A stretch of 64,000 bases of DNA from Vibrio bivalvicida (GCF_001399455.2 NZ_LLEI02000083.1:124001-188000), one strand, 5' to 3'; positions 53,337-62,807 are shown, numbered from the stretch's first letter. Translations and numbers: made by a program. Notes: generated from the sequence alone by a model not told the origin.

Positions 53337-54707
53337 ATGAATAACCTGCAATCTTTACTTAAAACAATCGACAGCTTTGTCTGGGGTCCACCACTGCTCA
53401 TTCTTTTGGTTGGTACCGGTGTCTATTTCACTTTTCGCTTAGGCTTACTGCAGTTTCGACACCTACCAACAGCGTTGAAAATGGTCTTTAGTAAAGATGA
53501 TTCACAAAAACAAGGCGATGTATCTAGCTTCGCTGCTCTATGTACTGCTCTATCGGCAACCATCGGTACTGGTAACATCGTCGGGGTGGCGACAGCCATC
53601 AAACTCGGCGGGCCTGGCGCACTATTTTGGATGTGGCTGGCTGCCCTGTTCGGTATGGCAACAAAATATGCCGAGTGTTTACTCGCAGTTAAATACCGTA
53701 AAATCGATGCCAACGGCCAAATGATCGGTGGCCCGATGTATTACTTGCAATACGGTGTGGGCTCAAAAGCACTTGCGATAATGTTCGCTGTATTTGCATT
53801 GGGTGTGGCGTGTTTTGGTATCGGTACATTCCCACAAGTCAACGCGATATTAGATGCTAGCGAAATCTCTTTTGGTATCTCTCGTGAAATCTCAGCAAGT
53901 GTACTCACACTTCTCGTTGCGTTCGTAACCCTTGGCGGTATTAAATCCATCGCTAAAGTTGCTGGGAAAGTCGTTCCAACTATGGCCCTGTTCTATGTGT
54001 TAGCGTGTTTAAGCGTCATCATCATGAACGCTGATAAACTGTTTGATGCAGTAGAACTGGTTGTTGTTTCAGCCTTTACATCGACAGCAGCAACAGGCGG
54101 TTTCTTAGGTGCAAGCATTATGTTGGCGATTCAGTCTGGTATCGCTCGTGGTGTGTTCTCTAACGAGTCTGGACTCGGCAGTGCGCCAATGGCTGCAGCC
54201 GCTGCAAAAACGGATTCGTGTGTTAAGCAGGGTCTAATTTCAATGACGGGCACCTTCTTTGATACCATCATTATTTGTACAATGACAGGTCTGGCCTTGA
54301 TTCTTACTGGTGCATGGCAAAGTGACTTTGCTGGCGCGGCGATGACCACTCACGCCTTTGCAGTTGGCCTAAATGCCGACACATTTGGCCCTATGCTAGT
54401 ATCTATCGGCTTGATCTTCTTTGCATTCACAACCATCTTAGGTTGGAACTACTACGGCGAGCGCTGCGTTGTTTACTTGATGGGCACAAAAGCTGTGCTA
54501 CCTTATAAGATTATCTTCGTCGCATTAGTCGCTTCAGGCGCATTCTTACACCTTGATATGATTTGGATTATTGCCGATATCGTTAACGGTCTAATGGCGA
54601 TTCCAAATCTGATTGGCCTGATTGCACTACGCCAAGTTGTTGTTGAAGAAACCAAACTGTATTTCTCTCAAGTTGCCTCAACACAAGGCGATCGCGCGAT
54701 CGCCTAA
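53337..54707 (+). CDS. Sodium:alanine/glycine symporter (AGCS family)
   Basis: 456 aa, about ten membrane segments. Family signatures are ALCTALSATIGTGNIVGVATAI, GGPGALFWMWLAALFGMATK and VFSNESGLGSAPMAAAAA. It imports small neutral amino acids with sodium; the glycine riboswitch in its leader makes glycine the likely physiological cargo. AAGGGG precedes ATG 53337. Monocistronic with its own terminator. Confidence 0.94.
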   Translation: MNNLQSLLKTIDSFVWGPPLLILLVGTGVYFTFRLGLLQFRHLPTALKMVFSKDDSQKQGDVSSFAALCTALSATIGTGNIVGVATAIKLGGPGALFWMWLAALFGMATKYAECLLAVKYRKIDANGQMIGGPMYYLQYGVGSKALAIMFAVFALGVACFGIGTFPQVNAILDASEISFGISREISASVLTLLVAFVTLGGIKSIAKVAGKVVPTMALFYVLACLSVIIMNADKLFDAVELVVVSAFTSTAATGGFLGASIMLAIQSGIARGVFSNESGLGSAPMAAAAAKTDSCVKQGLISMTGTFFDTIIICTMTGLALILTGAWQSDFAGAAMTTHAFAVGLNADTFGPMLVSIGLIFFAFTTILGWNYYGERCVVYLMGTKAVLPYKIIFVALVASGAFLHLDMIWIIADIVNGLMAIPNLIGLIALRQVVVEETKLYFSQVASTQGDRAIA

Positions 54708-54738
54708 AACATCATTACTCCAGAAACACCAAGTATAC

Positions 54739-54768
54739 AATGCGAAGCCCAACAGCTTCGCATTTTTG
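54739..54768 (+). terminator. Symporter gene terminator
   Basis: Ten-base stem AATGCGAAGC/GCTTCGCATT with a six-base loop and T-run. Confidence 0.92.
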
Positions 54769-54859
54769 TCTTTATCGTTTCACCACCTGAAACAAATACT
54801 TCACCCAATCTTAGTTCAATCAGTTCTAAACTTGTCCCAAACGGTTTCTGAGCAGCAAA

Positions 54860-55873
54860 ATGATTGGACACATTCCTCGAGAGATTCAACATGTTGAACA
54901 ATTAGCAGAGCTTTTCTCTGATCATGTACGTTTAACCCTACTAGATGAGGTTCAGCACCAGGGACAATCACAACCTCTTTATTGTATTGAAATAGGTACA
55001 AGAGACCGGCAGGCTCCATGCCTTTTCTTTACAGGGGCTATTCACGGTGTGGAGCGCATTGGTAGCCAAATCATTCTCGCCTTTGCTAAAAGCCTGCTTC
55101 GTCGACTAGAATGGGATCAGCAATTGCAAGAATCACTAGCGAGAGTACGAATAGTCGCTGTGCCTGTCGTCAACCCTTGGGGAGTTGCGTTAAAAAAGCG
55201 GGCCAATCATAACGGCGTGGATCTAATGCGGAACGCACCGATAGATAGCGCCAATCCCACCCATCAGCTTTATGCCGGCCAAAGCTTTAGCTCTGTACTA
55301 CCTTGGTATCGAGGAAACCCCAATAAAATGGAGCAGGAGCTACAAACACTTTCACAATGCGTCTTAAGCAACACTCAACACGCAAGTTCAACCATCTTGT
55401 TAGATTTGCATAGCGGTTTTGGCACTCGTGACCGACTTTGGTTTCCCTATGCTTATAGCAAGCAACCACCGAGCCATTTAGCCCACTACTACCTACTGTA
55501 TAAAAAGTTTCGGAGTAGTTATCCACACTACAAACTATACCAGTTTGAACCTCAATGGCATCAGTACACTACCCACGGTGACTTCTGGGATTGGATGTTA
55601 ATTCAGCACAAAGCTTTATCAAGCAATCCTTTTTTGCCTTTGACTCTTGAATTAGGTTCATGGTTGTGGGTAAAAAAGAACCCGATACAAATGCTGAAAT
55701 TTAGCCAACTTTTTCACCCTATTAAGCCCCACCGGATTCAACGGGTACAACGCCGTCACAGTGTTCTGCTAAGCTATTTAATTCAGGTACTCGACAATAA
55801 TTTACTCACAAATATGTCGCAGAGTGATAAAGAAAAATATAGGGAGAAAGCCAAAAAACTATGGTACCGATAG
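54860..55873 (+). CDS. M14-type zinc carboxypeptidase-like protein
   Basis: 337 aa. Zinc site pattern: GAIHGVERIGSQ (HxxE) and ILLDLHSGFG (His); possible catalytic Glu in LPLTLELGSW; AVPVVNPWGVALKKRANHNG also fits the M14/DUF2817 group. No signal peptide is seen, so it is probably cytoplasmic, acting on a peptide or amidated substrate that is unknown. It overlaps the next gene by 13 bp. Confidence 0.82.
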   Translation: MIGHIPREIQHVEQLAELFSDHVRLTLLDEVQHQGQSQPLYCIEIGTRDRQAPCLFFTGAIHGVERIGSQIILAFAKSLLRRLEWDQQLQESLARVRIVAVPVVNPWGVALKKRANHNGVDLMRNAPIDSANPTHQLYAGQSFSSVLPWYRGNPNKMEQELQTLSQCVLSNTQHASSTILLDLHSGFGTRDRLWFPYAYSKQPPSHLAHYYLLYKKFRSSYPHYKLYQFEPQWHQYTTHGDFWDWMLIQHKALSSNPFLPLTLELGSWLWVKKNPIQMLKFSQLFHPIKPHRIQRVQRRHSVLLSYLIQVLDNNLLTNMSQSDKEKYREKAKKLWYR

Positions 55874-56616
55874 TGTTAGTGAGAGGGTTATTAAGAGAAA
55901 GCGGCCATTGGCAAGATATGGCTGATGCCCTTGTAGAAGCGTTACCAGAGCTTGATATCATAATGCCCAACGTACCCGGAAACGGTGAGTTATATCAACA
56001 GCTCAGCCCCACCCGTATTGAGGACATGCTTGCTCCAGTACTTGCGCAACTACCCAATGAGTGCGAGCGCTATCATCTAGTTGCCATTTCTATGGGCTCG
56101 ATGCTTGCCAGCTATTGGGCTAGCATCCTTCCCGGGCAGGTGGCTAGCTTAACTTTGATCAATCCAAGCTTTTCTCGCTACAGTCCATTTTGGCAACGGA
56201 TAAACCTCGGTGCGCTAACTAGCATAGGCGTTACGAGTTTAAAAGGCAGTAACGCCTTTCAGAAATCAATCATAGAGTGGACAAGCCCAGCAAGCCTTCA
56301 TCAACCGGACGTCATTGAACACCATATCCGTCTTGCGCGAAACCACCCCGTCAGCGCTCGTAACGCGACTCGCCAACTCTGGGCCGCTGCGCACTTTGAA
56401 GGCCAAAGCACGCCACCAGCCTGCCCCACTCAAATAATTGTCAGCACCGAAGACAAATTGGTTGATAGCCGATGCGGAGAAGCCATCGCACAAGCTTGGT
56501 GCGTAGAAATAAAACGCTTTGAATGTGATGCGCATGATCTGCCACTAGCCAAACCGCACGCGCTGTCACACCATCTATTGCATTGGCTAGCGAAAATCGA
56601 GCTCTCCGTTGACTAA
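55861..56616 (+). CDS. Alpha/beta hydrolase
   Basis: 251 aa. Nucleophile elbow AISMGSMLASYW (A-x-S-x-G), N-terminal oxyanion region VRGLLRESGHWQDM, Asp in STEDKLVD and His in CDAHDLPLAKP complete the triad. Substrate unknown. Its ATG lies within the last codons of the M14 gene, so the two are coupled. Confidence 0.87.
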   Translation: MVPIVLVRGLLRESGHWQDMADALVEALPELDIIMPNVPGNGELYQQLSPTRIEDMLAPVLAQLPNECERYHLVAISMGSMLASYWASILPGQVASLTLINPSFSRYSPFWQRINLGALTSIGVTSLKGSNAFQKSIIEWTSPASLHQPDVIEHHIRLARNHPVSARNATRQLWAAAHFEGQSTPPACPTQIIVSTEDKLVDSRCGEAIAQAWCVEIKRFECDAHDLPLAKPHALSHHLLHWLAKIELSVD

Positions 56617-57254
56617 GCCTGTGGCTTTTCGACAAGCAACTTTACGCCAAGCACAACCAAAACAGCCCCTGTAGACCCTTCCATCCAACGTGTAAATCGC
56701 GGGCTTTGTAGCAGGTTTTTCGCTTTAGTAAGCGCGCCGGCTAAGCCACACTGCCAGATCATTGCGATCACAAAATGAATGGTAGCCATTAGGCAAGACT
56801 GTATGAACGCTGAGCCTTCAGGGTTAAGAAACTGCGGCAAAAAAGCGAGGTAAAACACAGCGGTTTTAGGATTTAGCACGTTAGAGAGAAAGCCTTCACG
56901 TAATGATCGCTTTACATCAAGAGGCGTTGAACCCACCACAGTGTTCGCATTTAAACCTGAACTCTTTCCATTGAAAAGGCCTTTCAAGGTCATAACACCC
57001 AGCCATATTAGATAAGCCGCACCGACCATTTTTACTGCGCTAAACAGTTCTGCTGATTGCGTTAAAATCGCAGAAATACCAACCGCTGAAAACGTCGCAT
57101 GAACAAACAAACCAAGACAAATGCCTAAGCTGGTTAAGAACCCGTCACTAAAACCGCCACGCGATGAGTTACGAATCACCAATGCGGTGTCTAACCCTGG
57201 AGTCAGGGTCAAAATAGTAATAGCGATTAAAAAGGCTTCAATATTGATAATCAT
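56613..57254 (-). CDS. LysE family amino-acid exporter
   Basis: 213 aa, six hydrophobic segments. LTPGLDTALVIRNSSRGGFS near residue 18 and GAAYLIWLGVMTLKG near 75 are typical of LysE/RhtB translocators. It exports amino acids or related molecules; specificity unknown. It overlaps the convergent hydrolase by 4 bp. Confidence 0.9.
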   Translation of the reverse strand: MIINIEAFLIAITILTLTPGLDTALVIRNSSRGGFSDGFLTSLGICLGLFVHATFSAVGISAILTQSAELFSAVKMVGAAYLIWLGVMTLKGLFNGKSSGLNANTVVGSTPLDVKRSLREGFLSNVLNPKTAVFYLAFLPQFLNPEGSAFIQSCLMATIHFVIAMIWQCGLAGALTKAKNLLQSPRFTRWMEGSTGAVLVVLGVKLLVEKPQA

Positions 57255-57424
57255 GGATCGTCCTAAAACTGATTAGGGCCTGTTGACCTTAACTTGTTTA
57301 CAATTTCACCCATGTTATAAGAAGCAGCAACTAAGGTTCAACTCTTGATTAAATTCACTTGGTCTCATAATCATTGATTGATAAGCTTTCGCCTTTACAA
57401 ATCAATAGTCACGGAAGGCGCGCG

Positions 57425-58972
57425 ATGAACGCATTCGAAAAACTTAAACAACATTCAAAAAAGATTTCGCACTTTAATCATCTAGCTGCTATTTGTGGTT
57501 GGGACCAAGCAGCAGTGATGCCCGCAGGTGGCAACCAAGCACGGTCTGAAGCCATGGCCGAACTCTCGGTGCATGTTCATGGGCTTCATACTCAACCACA
57601 GTTAGCAGATTGGTTTGCACAGGCCGAAACTGAACCACTAAACGCCCAAGATAAAGCCACATTACGCGAGTTAAAACGCCAATGGCAACAAGCGAATGTC
57701 CTGCCGGAGTCGCTAGTGCAAGCAAAATCGTTAGCGGGATCTAAGTGTGAACACGCGTGGCGTACTCAGCGTGGTGACAACGACTGGCAAGGCTTTGAAA
57801 GAAATTGGGCTGAAGTAGTAAAACTATCTCAAGAAGAAGCTCAGATCCGCTCTGAAATTAGTGGCCTTTCTCCTTACGACGCCATGCTTGATATCTATGA
57901 ACCGGGTACAAACTCTGAATCTTTGGATCGCTTATTTAGCGAGATTAAAACTTGGCTACCAAATCTGATCAACCAAGTGATTGATAAACAGGCTTCCGAA
58001 CAATTTATTCAGCCAGCAGGTATGTTTGATACCAATGAGCAAAAAGCGCTTGGCCTTGAAGTGATGAAGCTACTTCAATTCGACTTCAATCACGGCCGCT
58101 TAGATGAAAGTGTTCACCCATTTTGTGGCGGTGTGCCAACAGACGTTCGTATTACGACTCGTTACGACAAAAGCGAGTTTGTTCAGTCTTTGATGGGAAT
58201 TGTTCACGAGACAGGTCATGCACGCTATGAGCAAGGACTTCCAAAATCGCTGTCTGGCTTACCATCTGGCGAAGCGCGTTCAATGGGTATTCACGAATCT
58301 CAGTCTCTGTTCTTCGAGATGCAAGTCGGCCGAAGTGACGCTTTTATCGAGCACCTAGCGCATCTTGCTGGTCAACACTTTGATGGGCATAATCCGCAAT
58401 TGTTCTCGCAAGATAACTTCCATAAACTCTACACCCGAGTTAGAAAAGACTTTATCCGAGTTGACGCAGACGAGCTAACCTACCCTGCTCACGTCATCTT
58501 ACGGTATGAAATCGAGCGTGACCTGATCAACGGTAAGATTAAACATACCGATGTTCCAGAACTATGGAATCAAAAAATGCAACAGTACTTAGGGCTTTCA
58601 ACAGAAGGTAATTTTAAGAATGGTTGTATGCAAGACATCCACTGGACAGATGCTCAACGTAACCAATCACACAATTACAAAAACGGCTGTATGCAAGATA
58701 TACACTGGTGTGATGGGAGCTTTGGCTACTTTCCGAGCTATACATTAGGAGCGATGTACGCAGCTCAACAAATGGCGACTATCAAGAAGTTAATGAACGT
58801 AGATGAGATTATCCAATCGGGTGATTTAACACCTATCTTTGACTGGCTTGATACAAACATCTGGAAGAAAGCTAGCTTGTTCACTACAGACGACCTAATG
58901 ACACAAGCGACTGGTGAAGCACTGAATCCACAACACTTCCGCAAGCACCTAGAAGAGCGTTATTTGAAGTAG
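57425..58972 (+). CDS. M32 carboxypeptidase (Taq family) with integrated-element junction
   Basis: 515 aa from ATG 57425 (GGAAGG six bases upstream; a longer frame to 57374 is not conserved-like). Zn motif HETGH at residues 261-265 (GIVHETGHARYEQG), then HESQSLFFEMQ. The family is usually about 490-500 aa; here 21 residues are extra. KNGCMQDIHW occurs twice, at 398-407 and 419-428, with the short spacer TDAQRNQSHNY. The two copies differ at five synonymous sites. I read this as the host gene joined in frame to a second 3' end brought by the element starting here. Whether the longer protein is active is unknown. Confidence 0.9.
   Translation: MNAFEKLKQHSKKISHFNHLAAICGWDQAAVMPAGGNQARSEAMAELSVHVHGLHTQPQLADWFAQAETEPLNAQDKATLRELKRQWQQANVLPESLVQAKSLAGSKCEHAWRTQRGDNDWQGFERNWAEVVKLSQEEAQIRSEISGLSPYDAMLDIYEPGTNSESLDRLFSEIKTWLPNLINQVIDKQASEQFIQPAGMFDTNEQKALGLEVMKLLQFDFNHGRLDESVHPFCGGVPTDVRITTRYDKSEFVQSLMGIVHETGHARYEQGLPKSLSGLPSGEARSMGIHESQSLFFEMQVGRSDAFIEHLAHLAGQHFDGHNPQLFSQDNFHKLYTRVRKDFIRVDADELTYPAHVILRYEIERDLINGKIKHTDVPELWNQKMQQYLGLSTEGNFKNGCMQDIHWTDAQRNQSHNYKNGCMQDIHWCDGSFGYFPSYTLGAMYAAQQMATIKKLMNVDEIIQSGDLTPIFDWLDTNIWKKASLFTTDDLMTQATGEALNPQHFRKHLEERYLK
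58616..58708 (+). other. Probable attachment-site junction (attL)
   Basis: Diverged direct repeat: copy 1 at 58616-58645 and copy 2 at 58679-58708, offset 63 bp, in frame; both encode KNGCMQDIHW and share the uninterrupted core TGTATGCAAGA. The crossover most likely lies at or just after copy 1 (about 58628-58653), where host sequence ends and element sequence begins. The large serine recombinase gene starts 325 bp downstream. Confidence 0.6.
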
Positions 58973-59032
58973 TTCAATGTATACACTTTACCTGTTAGTC
59001 TAGCTCTTCATTTTTGTTGTAGTGAGAGCGTT

Positions 59033-60556
59033 ATGGGTAAAGTGTATTCTTACATTCGATTCAGTAAGAAAGAACAAGGAGCAGGTTCTTCCACTGCTCG
59101 ACAACTGAAATATGCCGAAGATTATGCAAAAAAGCATGGTCTCGAATTAGACAGCACTTTAGTAGATGACGGCTTATCCGCATATCACGCAAAGCACCTA
59201 TCTAAAGGTGCATTAGGTCTATTTCTAGCTGCTGTTGAATCTGGTGATGTAGAACCTGATTCTACTCTTATCATTGAGCGTCTAGACCGACTATCTCGCC
59301 AAAAACCACGTCAAGCACAAGCCTTACTCTCACAAATCATCGACTACGGAATAACGGTCGTCACAGCATCCGATGGCGCTGTATACAACGAACAAACAAT
59401 CGATGATGACCCAATGAAGCTAGTCTATAGCTTGTTGATTGCTATTAGAGCGAATGAAGAGTCCGAGACTAAAGCACAGCGAAGCAAAGCCGCTATCCAG
59501 CACAACATCAATCAGTTTCAAAAGCACAAGATTAGAAGTCTAGGTGGTGCTGTTCCTGCTTGGTTCGATAGATTGAATGCATCTCAAGGTTGGGAATACA
59601 AACTCAATGAGAAAGCTGACACAGTTAGAAGAATTGTAGAACTCAGCTTAAATGGTACTGGTGCGAAAACCATCGCACGAATCATTAACTCAGAAGGACA
59701 TACAACGTTCGGCAAGTCTGAAAACTGGGGAATGACTTCTGTTGTTAGTGTACTCAAGAACCCAGCTTTGTTTGGCCGTCGAGTCGTTAACTCTAATGGC
59801 TCAATAATGTTAGATGACTACTACCCTGCTGTTGTATCTAGAAAGGACTTTGATGCTGTTCAATATCGACTGAACAAACGCAAGAACACTAAAGGCTCCG
59901 AGAAGTTCGTTAATCTAATCACTGGTCTAGGTAAAGGCTTCTGTACATGTGGATATTGTGGCTCTGCTATAGCTACTCAGAATCAGATTTTCAAAACTAA
60001 ATCTGGTGAACGAATCGTTAGACGAATGCATTGCACAGCTACTAAAGAAAGTGGACAGTGCCATAGCTCTAAGCGAATAGAGAAAGTAGAAGAAGCTGTT
60101 TTAATGTTCATGATGGAGCGTAATTTAGATACGCTAAAAACTGGTGATACTCAGTCTTATGAAATCGAGATTGACACAATTGATAAGAAAATTCGTAAGA
60201 TGGTGAGCCTACAACTTGCGTTAGAAACAAGTGAATTACCAGATGATTTCTTAGATAGCCTTGCTCAGTTAAGAGCGCGAAAAGCCGAGCTTTCAGACAA
60301 AGCAGCTAAAGGTGGAATCGATATTGAGCTAAATGAACAATTCAAAGCTCTAGGCGAGAAAGCTATTAAACTTGAGAACAGTGAGGCACGAACCACTGTT
60401 CGCCAGATAATCCGTGACAGTGTAGCAAGTATACGCATTTGGACATGTGGCGTCGAATTGGTCAATGAACCCGATATCGCTATCGAGTTCAAAAACGGCA
60501 CTCGTGGGCTAATCTCGATTCGAGGACAAGAGATTATTGCTCAGCAACTTTCATAG
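59033..60556 (+). CDS. Large serine recombinase (integrase)
   Basis: 507 aa. N-terminal resolvase domain with the nucleophile Ser11 in YIRFSKKEQGAG and IIERLDRLSRQKPRQAQAL; central Recombinase domain (GGAVPAWFDRLNAS; GTGAKTIARIINSEG; SVLKNPALFGRRVV); zinc ribbon with Cys at about 304, 306 and 309 and later MHCTATKESGQCHSSKRI; C-terminal coiled coil (about 365-450). It is of the phage/ICE integrase type and is expected to integrate and, with a directionality factor, excise the element. It lies 60 bp after the M32 gene on the same strand. Confidence 0.93.
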   Translation: MGKVYSYIRFSKKEQGAGSSTARQLKYAEDYAKKHGLELDSTLVDDGLSAYHAKHLSKGALGLFLAAVESGDVEPDSTLIIERLDRLSRQKPRQAQALLSQIIDYGITVVTASDGAVYNEQTIDDDPMKLVYSLLIAIRANEESETKAQRSKAAIQHNINQFQKHKIRSLGGAVPAWFDRLNASQGWEYKLNEKADTVRRIVELSLNGTGAKTIARIINSEGHTTFGKSENWGMTSVVSVLKNPALFGRRVVNSNGSIMLDDYYPAVVSRKDFDAVQYRLNKRKNTKGSEKFVNLITGLGKGFCTCGYCGSAIATQNQIFKTKSGERIVRRMHCTATKESGQCHSSKRIEKVEEAVLMFMMERNLDTLKTGDTQSYEIEIDTIDKKIRKMVSLQLALETSELPDDFLDSLAQLRARKAELSDKAAKGGIDIELNEQFKALGEKAIKLENSEARTTVRQIIRDSVASIRIWTCGVELVNEPDIAIEFKNGTRGLISIRGQEIIAQQLS

Positions 60557-61392
60557 TCCACAATCTCTAGTTGGTAAGTATTTTCTTTTAAACGAGCCAG
60601 CTTAATTTGGATATCTGGATTGGCGGATTTAGCAGTATTGATAACTAGTGTTTGCTGGTCTTTCGGCATTTTTTCACCGATAACGATTTCAGCTAAACAT
60701 TCAGGCGGGTATGGCTGAGCATTGTCTTTCTCCAAACTCAACAGCCGAAACTCTTTCTCATATGCCCATGCAGAAGACTTTGTACCAATTGTCTGTGTCA
60801 CCTCTTCTATCATGTTGCTTGGGGTTGCGTTTAGTACCATATTCGACCGTACAAAGTCAGAAATAGATAATGTGATAGGAGTGTCTTGATATTTTACCTC
60901 TATCGGCCGAATCGATAGTTCCTGCTCATAGTGAAAAGTAAGTAAGCTATCTCTATCGAAAACCAAACAGAATCCACGTAATCCATTAGCATAATGAGAC
61001 CACATTAAATTCTCATACAAAGGGTCTAAGTCTGGGTCTTCATCATAGTGAGATAGGCACACAGCTTTAGAATCATGAACTGTCCCAATGAGAGCTTTCT
61101 TGAAATCTCTCGACACTAACTTATAAAGGAACTCCTTCTTGTTGGCACCATCATCAGTAATACCAAGCTCAGCTAGCATTTTCTGACGCTCTTCCTTATC
61201 GACTGCACTTTTTGATTTTGGCTCAGTATGCTCTAGCAATAGCTTTCTAGCTGAATTGCTTATCTTACCATCTAGGATATAGCTACCCTCGAACGGGTCA
61301 TTAAAGTCATTGAGATTAGAAAACCACAGAGTATTATTAGCCAGCCCAGCCAAACTGTATGTATCTACTTGTCTAAATTTGTACAGCTTCAT
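60541..61392 (-). CDS. DUF2971 domain protein
   Basis: 283 aa. MKLYKFRQVDTYSLAGLANN then TLWFSNLNDFNDPFEG is the DUF2971 hallmark; CLSHYDEDPDLDPLYENLMW and SHYANGLRGFCLVFD follow. The biochemical function is unknown; members are frequent on mobile elements and near defence genes, which makes a protective or exclusion role possible but not shown. It overlaps the resolvase gene by 20 bp and the integrase tail by 16 bp (convergent). Confidence 0.83.
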   Translation of the reverse strand: MKLYKFRQVDTYSLAGLANNTLWFSNLNDFNDPFEGSYILDGKISNSARKLLLEHTEPKSKSAVDKEERQKMLAELGITDDGANKKEFLYKLVSRDFKKALIGTVHDSKAVCLSHYDEDPDLDPLYENLMWSHYANGLRGFCLVFDRDSLLTFHYEQELSIRPIEVKYQDTPITLSISDFVRSNMVLNATPSNMIEEVTQTIGTKSSAWAYEKEFRLLSLEKDNAQPYPPECLAEIVIGEKMPKDQQTLVINTAKSANPDIQIKLARLKENTYQLEIVDYESC

Positions 61393-62005
61393 CTACAGCC
61401 TTAATATATCGATATAGTGTAGCGACACCAACACCTACTGCTTTGGCCGCCTGTTGTTTGGTTAGCTTATCGCTACTAGCCAGTAAATCAATAGCTTGCT
61501 TACACTTGGCAACCGTTTTATCACTTTGCTGCTTACCAATAAACTTATGCTTATTACGCTCGATACCCTCAGCTTGGCGTCTTCTTCTATCTTCGTAGTC
61601 TTTACGCGCCATTGTTGCCAACACATCCAGTAGCATCGTATTCACAGCATTGAGTACTTCATTGACTAAACCACTCTCTGATTTCTGTAGAGCCGCATAG
61701 CTGGTGGGTAAGTCAACAGACACAATCTTGATTCGTTTATCTTCTATGATGCGCTTTAGTTTCTTCCAGTCCGACGACTCTAAACGACTTAATCTATCGA
61801 CCTGCTCGACCAACAGGGTATCGTCTTCATTGCAACTATCTATTAAGCGAAACAACTCAAGTCTATCTAACTTCGCACCACTTTCATTTTCAATATAGAA
61901 TTCTGAGATTTCTACATTATGCTGTTTAGCAAATGCTGTTAAGTAATCAGTCGCCCTACTCGCGTCTTGCTCTTCGGTTGATGCTCTCAAGTATGCTTTA
62001 ATCAT
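61373..62005 (-). CDS. Small serine recombinase (resolvase/invertase type)
   Basis: 210 aa. AYLRASTEEQDASRATDYL with the catalytic Ser near residue 10, LLVEQVDRLSRLESSDWKKL, then a C-terminal HTH_7 (KLTKQQAAKAVGVGVATLYR). It resembles Tn3 resolvases and Gin/Hin invertases and could resolve element multimers, invert a segment such as tail-fibre genes, or assist the large integrase. GGAG lies six bases upstream of ATG 62005. It is cotranscribed with the DUF2971 gene. Confidence 0.9.
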   Translation of the reverse strand: MIKAYLRASTEEQDASRATDYLTAFAKQHNVEISEFYIENESGAKLDRLELFRLIDSCNEDDTLLVEQVDRLSRLESSDWKKLKRIIEDKRIKIVSVDLPTSYAALQKSESGLVNEVLNAVNTMLLDVLATMARKDYEDRRRRQAEGIERNKHKFIGKQQSDKTVAKCKQAIDLLASSDKLTKQQAAKAVGVGVATLYRYIKAVDEAVQI

Positions 62006-62122
62006 TTAGGCTCCAAAACTGACTTATCAGATAACTCTATCGTTTAACTTCTCACTAGAGGTTTATGATAAATGGATACCAAATGAACCTAAACAATCAT
62101 TTCGGTGCACTTATATGAGACA

Positions 62123-62151
62123 CAAAAAAGCCGACTATCAATAGTCGGCTT
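62123..62151 (-). terminator. Terminator after the phage-type genes
   Basis: Ten-base stem AAGCCGACTA/TAGTCGGCTT with a TCAA loop; T-run on the minus strand. The TGA of the 48-aa ORF lies in its loop. It separates the structural genes from the resolvase unit. Confidence 0.88.
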
Positions 62152-62284
62152 CTTTCTTTCGTCGGCTGGCGGATTCTTCGGCTGTACCTTCTCTTTTCAT
62201 TAAATCGTAGGTACTACCAATGAATACTGTTTCGTCACGCTTTCTTCTCTCGCGCTCAATACGAGCTTTTAGATTCTTGTTCAT
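62138..62284 (-). CDS. Small phage-type protein, 48 aa
   Basis: MNKNLKARIERERRKRDETV then FIGSTYDLMKREG and a charged tail. Its ATG lies inside the end of the 160-aa gene (29-bp overlap in another frame) and its stop lies in the terminator loop, so it appears to be the last gene of the operon. The motif FIGSTYDLM recurs in the 39-aa ORF at 63791. Function unknown. Confidence 0.6.
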   Translation of the reverse strand: MNKNLKARIERERRKRDETVFIGSTYDLMKREGTAEESASRRKKEADY

Positions 62285-62738
62285 TGTATTGATTCCATAG
62301 GTCTATTAGTGCTTTTAACTCATCTTCGTTAATGACTTCTCGACCAGCTTCGTATGCATCAGCTAGGCCTTGCACTGTAATTTCAGATAAAAACTCTTCA
62401 CTGCCAAGCTCTTCAAGCGTGTAGTACTCATCATCGGAATTTGCGCTTTGCTTTAGCTCACCTAATTCACTCTGCACCAACATCTGCTCTACTTTATGCT
62501 TATGCTTTAGAGTTTCTTGATACTGAACTTTCATCAATTCAGGATAAAGAGATACCAATATCTCTTGCTTGGCCTGAATTGTTAATTCGCCGATATTGAA
62601 TCCGTTGCTACCTAGTAACTCACTGATAGACATCGCTTTGACCAACGCCTTTATTTCATTCCGGCGCTTTGCATTGCGAGACCGACTTTCCGCGCTTTTT
62701 ACTTGGTTTTCTACCGCGTTTGTTTTGTTTATGTTCAT
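62256..62738 (-). CDS. Hypothetical phage protein, 160 aa
   Basis: Basic N-terminus (SAESRSRNAKRRNEIKALVK), helical middle, acidic C-terminus (LTVQGLADAYEAGREVINED-like). No signal or membrane segment and no family I recognise. It has a plausible ribosome site (AAAGAGAGGG) before ATG 62738 and lies 69 bp after the gp48-like gene. A tail chaperone or assembly role would fit the position but is a guess. Confidence 0.65.
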   Translation of the reverse strand: MNINKTNAVENQVKSAESRSRNAKRRNEIKALVKAMSISELLGSNGFNIGELTIQAKQEILVSLYPELMKVQYQETLKHKHKVEQMLVQSELGELKQSANSDDEYYTLEELGSEEFLSEITVQGLADAYEAGREVINEDELKALIDLWNQYNEQESKSSY

Positions 62739-62807
62739 ATTCCCTCTCTTTAGGAAACTTTCCTAGCTACAGACTAGCTACTTTGTTACTGGCATTTAAT
62801 GCACCAT

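Noticed and set aside
58616..58708. Simple tandem duplication inside the M32 gene
   Set aside because: The two copies differ at five synonymous positions in about ten codons, which is too diverged for a recent local duplication; junction of two homologous gene ends fits better.
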